Positions 32,651-40,289 of a DNA stretch of 40,289 bases are shown piece by piece (position 1 is the stretch's first letter; each line of letters opens with the position of its first letter). Location: assembly GCA_910592205.1 (NCBI GenBank), contig CAJVPJ010000143.1, forward strand, positions 1 to 40,289. The letters are read 5' to 3'. The notes under the pieces are model-generated. The model saw only the letters and a list, made by a program, of their open reading frames with translations, searched no databases and was not told the DNA's origin. The DNA comes from Paraglomus occultum (lineage: Eukaryota; Glomeromycota; Glomeromycetes; Paraglomerales; Paraglomeraceae). A program made the position numbers and the translations under genes.

Positions 32651-34101
32651 TGCACTTAAACCATCTTGATTGACTTGATACGTACCCGGGGTCGCGTGGA
32701 AACAAGCACACGTCAGCGGTCTACGTTGCAAAATAATCTTACAGACTAGCTTGTCTCAGAGTTTTCTTCTTATCTGACGTTGTAAATCTTTCATTCCTGA
32801 CAACAGAACTGCTTACACTCGCGTTATTTTACTGCATGGCTTTAATCATATGAACGAATGCACGTTCATGACATATTTATCGTTTTGTTTATAACATGCC
32901 AGTTATGAGTATTTGTGTAGCCAATGTATAAAGTAATTGTATTGGAGAATTAATAATCGTACGGGTGTGGTCCGCCAATTAACTGAAGAAACTCTGGGTT
33001 GCTTGAGATCTTAGTAACTCTGTGTACACCAGCTCCGGCACAAGTTACACATACCATATTAATATAGACCAGTTTACTTTAAATTATATAAAAGTTTTAC
33101 TTTATGCGAAGTGATCATTCATGTGTATTAATAAATTGTTGGATGAACTTGAGAATTGTCACAAATTTTTTCGACGTTATCACATAAATTCTGCACTTTA
33201 TTGGTGCAAGAAATGTGTGCGACCTGGCAGGTATTCGACTTTAATATAAATGTTCCGGCCCAGTTAGCACATTCTATTTCGTTATTATCACACAAACAAT
33301 GTTAGTTGGATGTCGCTTATTGGTTGTGATATTAGATGATGTGCCTAATGCGGGCTGCGGGCCAGAACGACTATTTTTCTTAAAAAAACCGTTACTTTTC
33401 AAATCCCTAAAACTCAAAACTTTTTTAGTTGACTAGAAAATCTAAACCGTAACTTTTGTTCTGCATCATCTGCTCTATTATTCTTACGGATTAATTTTCC
33501 TCCATATCCTATAAATAGAAAAGCTTTAAGGTTCTGAAAGCTGGATAGTTTATTTCGAGCTTTAGATGATCCACAAATGTAAAATGTGCTACCCATGTTA
33601 TTGCGTCATGTCTCAGGTTAGAAGAAAGCCTTTAGTGGATCTTGTAATATCGTTATGCCAAGAATAATAAAAATGCCAGTTGTTCGTTGTGACAATTACG
33701 AACTTTTAAGCGGAAATTGACTAATACTAACTTTTGTGCCTTCAGTTAACGAGCAGAAGATAGCCCTTAAAGAGTCCCTTTGCTAATTCCAAATTTTCTA
33801 GGTATGTTCATTGTACTTTATAATTGCAATTCTCGTCAATTATGTCACACGGCAATTCAGGAATTAATCAGTATGGTTTGTATTTAAAGATTTATTAATT
33901 CTCGAGAGCCAGCTAGATGGCCCGATATGCAGGTAGCATAATATCTCGTCTCCTCTCGCGTTTCCCTAGCGTGTTACGCACCAATAGTTCACTTTGCGCT
34001 AAACCTGATAATCATATATTACAAGACCAAAATCTACACTGTCATCATAGCTTAAATCCATCTATGCTATTTTATGCACAAATATACAATGCTTGTAGCA
34101 A

Positions 34102-37100
34102 TCAACTCCCACTTTTAATTAACCATCGCCTATCCACTTTCATGGTCTTCCATACATTGCCCATTACCGTTCTCGCACCACCGGTCGTCTTCGGATATCC
34201 AGTAATGTTCTCATCCGCCTCAACCATAGAAGCTTTGATGTTGCAGAGTTCTCTAAATGCAAGCGCCCAGCAACATTTCCCATCGTCTTTCTTTTTAAAA
34301 CTAGCCAAATACAAAGCACTCGCTTTCAATTTCATCTCCAAGTCTAATGCTGCGTTATACACCGATTTTCGCTCTGTACACCTTAGATGAAGGTTCTTGT
34401 ACATGGAGGGTGTTGGGGTCGTACGAAATTTGTACAAGAATAGCTCGTCTATGTCATTGTCAATAGAAGCAGGGAAGAGAGAACATGGTGATATTGCGGT
34501 CCGTTTCCTGTGCGACTTTTGGCGTATAATGTTCTCCCGTTCCCTTTCTTCATCCATTATGTCTCTATACGTTCTATTGTACTCAACTACCAAATTGTCC
34601 ATAGATTTACGAATCAACTGCAAATCTTCCAAGTATGTACTATCACCCAATTTCTTCATCATCCCCGCTCGCTCTACTTCCTTCTGCCAAAACCGTCCTA
34701 TGTGCTGGTCCTGGTCGTTCGTAGAATTGGGTATTATAGAAAAATTATTTGAATTAAATATACTCAGTTCTTTTTTCATAAATTCGTTGACTATATCTAA
34801 CGGAGACTGAGTTCCCGATCGTCTCATAGAAAATGCATCCGAGCTGTCCAGGTCGAAGTGACTGCATCCTTTTTTCCTTTCTCTTTGATCAATAAACCAC
34901 TGTGGCCAATCGAGTTTGCTGACCTCTCGACCATCAGTTTGAGATTTGCCTTCTTTTAATTTAAGACTTTGTTTGGTGGCATCCACAAGCTTAGCGCACA
35001 TCTGACCGAAATATATAGATTTTTCATGGTCTATGCCAAATTTGGCTGACCAAATCTGATGGTAAAATGAATAAAGTCCTAGTTGATTAGTTATATCGTC
35101 GAACAGTGTATCGACTATCCTTTGTTGAATAATGCGTTCGGCAGATTTAGTGTCTCTGATATCTCTCAAAATGTCCACTACTCTCTTGTCATTCTTGCAG
35201 AATGCCTCCTCCACCTCGGGTCTAATTTGATCTACTTGGGTGTTGTGAAACCCATTTACTATTCTAGGATCCCAGCAACAAAATATCTAAAGCATGTAAT
35301 AGTATTGAAACAATTAATTACCGGACAGTAATCAAGTAGACTCTCAACAGCTAAGCAACGATTTATACGACTATTACTTACAATATCTCCATCATAATCC
35401 CCACCACTTAGCCTATTTGCAATAGACCCTTCGTCCGTAGGTCCTAATCGTGTCGGAAATACCACCACGTTGCGATAACCCAACAATTCCGCCTTCCTCA
35501 CTGCTCTCACTTTCCACACGTCAGAGGGAAGATAAGCGGGATTTCTGGCTAGTATCATATCGGCTTCTATAACGCCAAATGGACATCCACTTTTTTCATC
35601 TCTCCCCGCATTCCCATCCAACTGCAAAAATACTTCTCCTGGTCCAAGCGTGTTTGTCGGATCGGCTATGCAGCACACGACGCGTGATAAGGGGACTATT
35701 ATCCGGAATTTTCGTGTCATTGCCTTGACGGCATTCTTGAGAAAAAGAGTTATTTTCCGAGCAAGGAATGGACATTCTTTTGGCGTAAACCCAGCAGCCA
35801 GCATTTCTATCGCTGTTTCGCCGATGTTCATTGGCATTGCAGATATGGTGGGAATGTCATCTGACATATAATCTGAAGAGGTCTCGGCAATCGTTCCATA
35901 TGAGAAACCATAATTCGATTCCTCCAACCTCAGTTTCATCAAATTGCCAGTATCCTCTAACCATTTAATTAATTTGGTTTGGTCATTGCAATTAATGACG
36001 GCGGATTTAAGCTTGTCTATATTCTCTTTCAGAATTTCGGTAAAAACGCTTACGTCGACCCCTCCATGAGCCAGGACAGGTATGAATTGACTATTTAACG
36101 AACCGGGCATGTTTGGTGCTTGAAAAACTTTACAAACATCCAAGGTTCTCAAAAGTTCATCGTCTCCTCTTTCTTTAAGTAATTGTTCGTCCTTGCCATA
36201 TATCCAGTATTTTAACTGGCTCTGTCGAATCTCGATCCAATTTTGGGTATTATCCATTAGGGGATCAAGATACCATAAGCCTTTCGCTCCTCCAATGCGG
36301 CCCTGTATGGCGCATGGTGTCACGGTTTCATTAAGCACATCCGCGACTTGTCTCATTGCTTTCAGACTTATTGCCGCACAACCGTCAGTCATGCAATATT
36401 TCTTGCCATGTCTTCCTATAGCATATATATCGTCAACGAGCCGAATTTCGTCCGGTTTGAAGACAATTGTTTGTTTTGTATTAGAAAGACCCAGCGAAAT
36501 TCTGCTAAAAAATTTATTAAACGTCATATCTACGTTTTGATACGAAACCGGTATGTGCCAGTTTATAATGTCCCACAGAGGTTTGCGTTGTAAGCCCGGT
36601 CCACTAGTAGCAAAGTAGTAGAATGTTCCATCCTTCCCATAAAACATTTCGTACTTCCTCCCCAACAAATCTATAGGCCGCAATAGCTGTTTCTTCAGCT
36701 TTTCCAAGACTTTTCCAGAGATATTGCTAATGCTCTCCGACAGACGAATAAGTAAAAATCGTTCCGATCCCCACTTTCTATAAAACCTCTTGGATCGACC
36801 AACCTTTATGGGATCCAAACTAATTAAATATCGATTGTTTGATAATGTCAATTTGGCCAGAAAAACTATGGCCTGATCAACGTTAATATTTTCCGTTAGT
36901 GTCCATACGCGATTGAAACTTCGCTTTGGTATCGCATGCGAATCAAGCTCAGTGCCATAGCCTCTCTCAATGTACATGTGCTTGAGCACGTCATACAACT
37001 CATTTCCGGCACAAACTCGCAGCAAATCAGGTTCAAAGTCTTTCCAGTCTAATAAACCGAATGGGTGAAAAAATCGGCATATTTCAAATTGTTCGACAAA

Positions 37101-37676
37101 ATTAAACTTTTTCAGTTTTTTCAATACAAGAGCCGGCATGCCAATTGGCATATAGTTCAAATATTCTGTCAACCTGCAACCAGCAGGCGGTTTCGCAACC
37201 CAGGAAATGTCATCAGTCATACTATTGACGGGCGGCGTGAGCCAAAACGTACGTTCATCATCCGACTTGTCCGACTTGTTATCGCTAATGCTTAGCCGTG
37301 TGACCAATTCTATTGTAGCTGGCGAAAGTTGCGGCGCAAACAAGCGACGGCCTCTTGAAGGTGTATTCCGGAAAGCGACGTCTGTATTAATGTTTGTAGT
37401 GGGGGTTGCGGTAGGCCGGGAAGTTAAGTCCAACGCCTTCTTCAATTCAATAGACGTTTCCTTTTGCAGACTATTCACCGAGCGGCCGTTTGGCTCTTTC
37501 AAAATGCCCAAGAGTCTCTTTGCCACTGTTGCCAAATATTCTACGTTAATTTCGGCCAACTTCTGCAGATATCTTTTATGCTCTTGGGTTGTGAAAGGTT
37601 CACTCATGCAAAAACGACATTTCGCTTCATAATTAAAAGTGAATGACCAATGCTCTACTGAGGGATGGTACTCCAT
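34102..37676 (-). CDS. RNA-dependent RNA polymerase, QDE-1/RDR type (two exons)
   Basis: Exons 37676-35382 and 35286-34102 (1159 aa), 95-nt intron beginning GTAAGT and ending TTTAG. It belongs to the eukaryotic cellular RdRP family that makes double-stranded RNA for RNA silencing. The catalytic loop SGGDYDGDI closes exon 1, giving the metal-binding triad D760, D762, D764 (family pattern Asp-x-Asp-Gly-Asp). Upstream are the conserved IADPTNTLGPGEVFLQ and ARNPAYLPSDVWKVRAV segments and VVFPTRLGPTDEGSIANRL; downstream exon 2 begins IFCCWDPRIV, the usual continuation. The N-terminus has a CRFC pair (residues near 20) and a long basic region without a recognised domain. The length is normal to slightly short for the family; an upstream exon cannot be excluded, but the first ATG follows a purine-rich leader and looks adequate. 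All essential motifs are intact, so the enzyme is probably functional. No Argonaute or Dicer gene is present nearby. Confidence 0.95.
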
Positions 37677-38989
37677 TTTCCTCGTCCTCCTTTTCTTTTT
37701 AGGTGATGATGCTGTTTAAGAAGTAAATCAGTCGCGACGCGATTAAGTAGATATGATTTATGCGTAATAGCACATTACCATGCATGATTTATTTACAGAA
37801 TGATGAGAGAGAGATGTTGGTTGAGCAAACGGAAGGATTATCATCAAAAATTTCCCAAGTGGTGATTAAGTTACGGCTAAGCCACATTATGCATGATCGA
37901 ATAAAGGGTTAGTGTAAAAACTAAATTACCCCTTTTGGTGCCTGACAAAGCTTTTCGGCAGATTTTGATGCGACACAATGGCGAAGTAAGGGACTTACGT
38001 TCGTAGATGAATTCTTATCTGGATGTAATCTGCATGATCAGATGCAAAAAGGTGTGAATCAGTAAGATTCGGCAATGTTGAAACCCGTTTGCCAACAAGA
38101 TAAAATGACAAAGAAATGCCGATTGTACACGATTATAATGAAAAGAAGAAAAAAAAAAACGCCCTCCTCACAGATAACGGCATGACTAGTACATTAATGT
38201 TTATTTAGCGTTGGGAGATTGTCCCGAGAGTATAAGGTATCATAATATTCCCTTCATACTGACATCTGTGAGTCGACATTTCGCAATTGGCAATCATAAT
38301 CTGTTCTGTTTATACCGATTATAATAAGGTCTATAGTAACTTTTAACTCAATTGTTTGTTAACAAAAAACAATTGGTTTCCATTCTCTTAACATTAAATA
38401 GTGTCTCATTATTTTTTTCCCAGAGAGTAGTAGCAGCAGCAAGCAATAGAATAGGCACTTGTTTTGAATTTATCTCGCTCATAACTTGACAGTAGGCAAT
38501 GTTTACCGTAAGTTAGTATAGGATTGCTTAATATTAACATGATTTCTTACGAGGTTTCGGAAGTTATCGTATTATCTTCATCTTATGCGTTGCAATTGGT
38601 GCAAGCGGCTGCTTTGGGTGTTGCGGCTTCTTGATGTAATCACGTGTTAATTTCAACACGATAATAAACACTGAATGCCTAACAAGTAAGGGCTCTTAGT
38701 CCGTACTTCGATAGTATGCACGCAACTGAGATCTCTTGAATCTTGATGAGCAAATTAACATGTTTATGCCAACGGATGAACTGAATTTGATTTGATATGT
38801 TCCTTTTTATACGACGACTTGATTCATTCAGATATTGGTACAGGCATTGTTAAAGAAAGGGTTTCATTTTTCATACTGCTACTACTAGTTTTTATAAAAT
38901 TATCGCTTCTCTGTTTGTCAAGCAACTTTCGGGATATACTTTTGGTTGATTGAGATTCATCCACGCCAACTGATTCAACGACTGTTATT
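37677..38989. other. Intergenic region, RdRP promoter side
   Basis: Lies between the 5' end of the RdRP gene and the 3' end of the TMEM234-like gene, both on the minus strand. No gene is supported. A 76-codon minus-strand frame (38824-39054) overlaps the last exon of the TMEM234-like gene in another frame and is rejected as a gene. A TACAG(A/C)-poor, A-rich stretch at 38145-38159 is simple sequence. Confidence 0.45.
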
Positions 38990-39650
38990 TCATTCGATTT
39001 TCTCTCTATTTTTGCGACTTGTAATAACAGTTCCGGTGACGATGAGTGAGGCACCTAACCACCACTGGAGATGAAGTGCTTCATTAAACAACAGGTGTCC
39101 AAGTATCGCCTACGAAAAAGTCGTGGATACAAGATGAAAGTTAGGTAGCAAAATACAGATGTTGGGACTTGTTACAATGAAACATGATTTGTTGTAAACC
39201 TAATGTAGATTAAAATATACTGACCGTCATACAAAAGTTAGTTGCACTGTTGACCACTGTTACTTTGACGCTAGAAGTCGACTTATTTAGCGCCTTAGTA
39301 TAGAAAGTCCACATGGCCGCATTACACAGGAACATAAGACCGACGCAGAGAGCACGAATTGGATAGATCAACTATTGCAATAGTCAGAAATAGCATAACA
39401 TCACAACTAACCATCAGACATAACGCGCAATTGGATTAGAATCAATATATACATACAAATGTATATAATATGTGTACATCATCATACATACTCCATTCTC
39501 GACGTCTTCACATCCAGATGTATATACTGCTTCACAGACGTATACGGTGAACGAGAGCGTGCGGGAATCGCTAAACAATTTTGCCGAGACAGATGCTAAT
39601 GCTGCGAACGTTCCCGAAAGAACAGAATACAAGAGGAAATCCGTAGGCAT
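38990..39650 (-). CDS. TMEM234-family small multi-pass membrane protein (three exons)
   Basis: Exons 39650-39492, 39371-39225 and 39109-38990 (141 aa); introns 120 and 115 nt with GTATGT and GTCAGT donors, all phase 0. The family (TMEM234/UPF0546, within the EamA/DMT-like superfamily) has about four TM helices. Seen here: LLYSVLSGTFAALASVSAKL in exon 1, LCVGLMFLCNAAMWTFYTKAL and a SSVKVTVVNSATNF segment in exon 2, and the family ending ILGHLLFNEALHLQWWLGAS then LIVTGTVIT in exon 3. The order and the FNEALHLQWWLGASL pattern match the family closely. Exon 1 ends in a polar loop of about 25 residues with two cysteines, longer than usual. The molecular function of the family is not established in fungi. 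The protein likely sits in an internal or plasma membrane. Minus-strand CCAAT near 39710-39714 may be a promoter element. Confidence 0.88.
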
Positions 39651-40289
39651 GATCTAATGAGCGAAAACAAAAATGAATGCAACATCAATGCGATGGTCCA
39701 ATGGCTCCGATTGGGTGTATAATCAGTGGCTTAGACTAACGTTCAAAGAATCAAGTTATGCTTGTACCATTGCAATGCTCATGTCTATTTATTGCTACAA
39801 TCTTATGTGCCAGGCCATTCCTCGTTGTTCGCTCTAAGCGTGTACTTATTACTGACGTTGGCAACAATATTGACATGCTGTCTGGATATCCCTTAATGTC
39901 AAACAGGTCTCTTCTATCCTGAATGAGGAAATGAGTTCAAATTATGAAAATACTATTCAATTGACACTTTGACAATTTAACAACGGTTCGTAGTATCTTC
40001 TTTTAGTTTTATGTATGAAATGCACCGTCTTATCTCTATCAATGCTCGCTTTTCGGTCGGGTCAGATTTGAAAACATTCGTAGATCAATTGTTATTGTTA
40101 TTATTATGGTTTTGGGAAATTTCAAACAATTTACGGGTTTGCAAAAGCCGATAATCTATAACTTACGCAAGCAAGAAGAACAAAATAATTTACAACGATA
40201 ATGGTATTTGCTCAATTAATTATCTCCAGACTACATTGAAAGATTAGATAATTGATCAAGTGTTTTATTATTCCACAAAACTCCATTTA
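39651..40289. other. Right-edge non-coding stretch
   Basis: Contains the presumed promoter of the TMEM234-like gene at its left end. No other gene, RNA gene or repeat was recognised up to the window edge. Confidence 0.45.

Larger units (their letters stand above)
29506..34101. other. 4.6 kb gene-poor region with transposon remnants
   Basis: No conserved gene is seen. A minus-strand frame at 29672-29866 (64 codons) and a plus-strand frame at 30006-30191 (61 codons) have no recognisable domain. The region is occupied by a 42-bp tandem duplication (30391-30472), an imperfect palindrome (31684-31763), a pogo/Tigger-like element (31958-32495) and a small MITE (32506-32650). A minus-strand AATAAA near 33890 may belong to the RNA polymerase gene. 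Confidence 0.5.

Noticed and set aside
32323-32655. 110-codon minus-strand frame containing VEPRYTEF
   Set aside because: It translates the ends of the pogo-like element and the MITE; this peptide is the conceptual product of pogo-type termini and not a gene.
33917-34810. Plus-strand frames of 157 and 137 codons
   Set aside because: They lie opposite the second exon of the RNA polymerase gene or its 3' flank and have no domain.
1-40289. tRNA, rRNA, riboswitch and telomeric repeat signals
   Set aside because: By eye I found no convincing A/B-box pair, rRNA stretch or telomere-like repeat; a covariance-model search would be needed to exclude small RNA genes.

Overview
The window looks like an AT-rich fungal nuclear contig with intron-bearing genes. 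Most introns are 74-129 nt with GT..AG ends. The gene set fits an early-diverging Mucoromycota fungus, and I favour a Glomeromycotina-like (arbuscular mycorrhizal) lineage: two genes with MATA-HMG-type boxes close together, a QDE-1/RDR-type RNA-dependent RNA polymerase, a SCAP-type sterol sensor, and two paralogous small secreted precursors. The lineage is an inference, because no rRNA, tRNA or marker gene is present to fix it. No bacterial, viral, CRISPR or organellar feature was seen.

Layout: 0.9-2.2 kb (-) and 5.7-6.7 kb (+) hold two divergently placed paralogous SAM-dependent methyltransferases. 8.7-9.3 kb (+) and 12.1-13.1 kb (+) hold two HMG-box genes, the first divergent and the second typical MATA-HMG. 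16.2-16.8 kb (-) and 18.8-19.7 kb (-) hold two genes with related signal-peptide exons, dibasic (Kex2-like) sites and Cys-pair modules; the second has a tandem-repeat array broken by a one-base deletion. 21.5-23.2 kb (+) is an eight-exon short-chain dehydrogenase/reductase. 24.5-29.5 kb (-) is a seven-exon SCAP homologue. 29.5-34.1 kb is gene-poor and carries a TA-flanked pogo/Tigger-like non-autonomous element with a small MITE beside it. 34.1-37.7 kb (-) is the two-exon RNA-dependent RNA polymerase. 39.0-39.7 kb (-) is a three-exon TMEM234-family membrane protein.

The genes do not form an operon or an evident pathway. SCAP points to SREBP-type sterol/oxygen regulation, the polymerase to RNA silencing, and TMEM234 and the SDR look like housekeeping or general metabolism. 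The most interesting neighbourhood is 8.7-19.7 kb. There, two HMG-box genes of the family used at fungal mating-type loci lie within a few kilobases of two secreted, probably kexin-processed repeat precursors, a class that includes effectors and pheromone-like peptides. Whether this adjacency has any function is speculative.

Exon boundaries were placed by hand from splice consensus, reading-frame continuity and family alignment. They should be treated as models, best supported for the SDR, SCAP, RdRP, TMEM234 and both methyltransferases.
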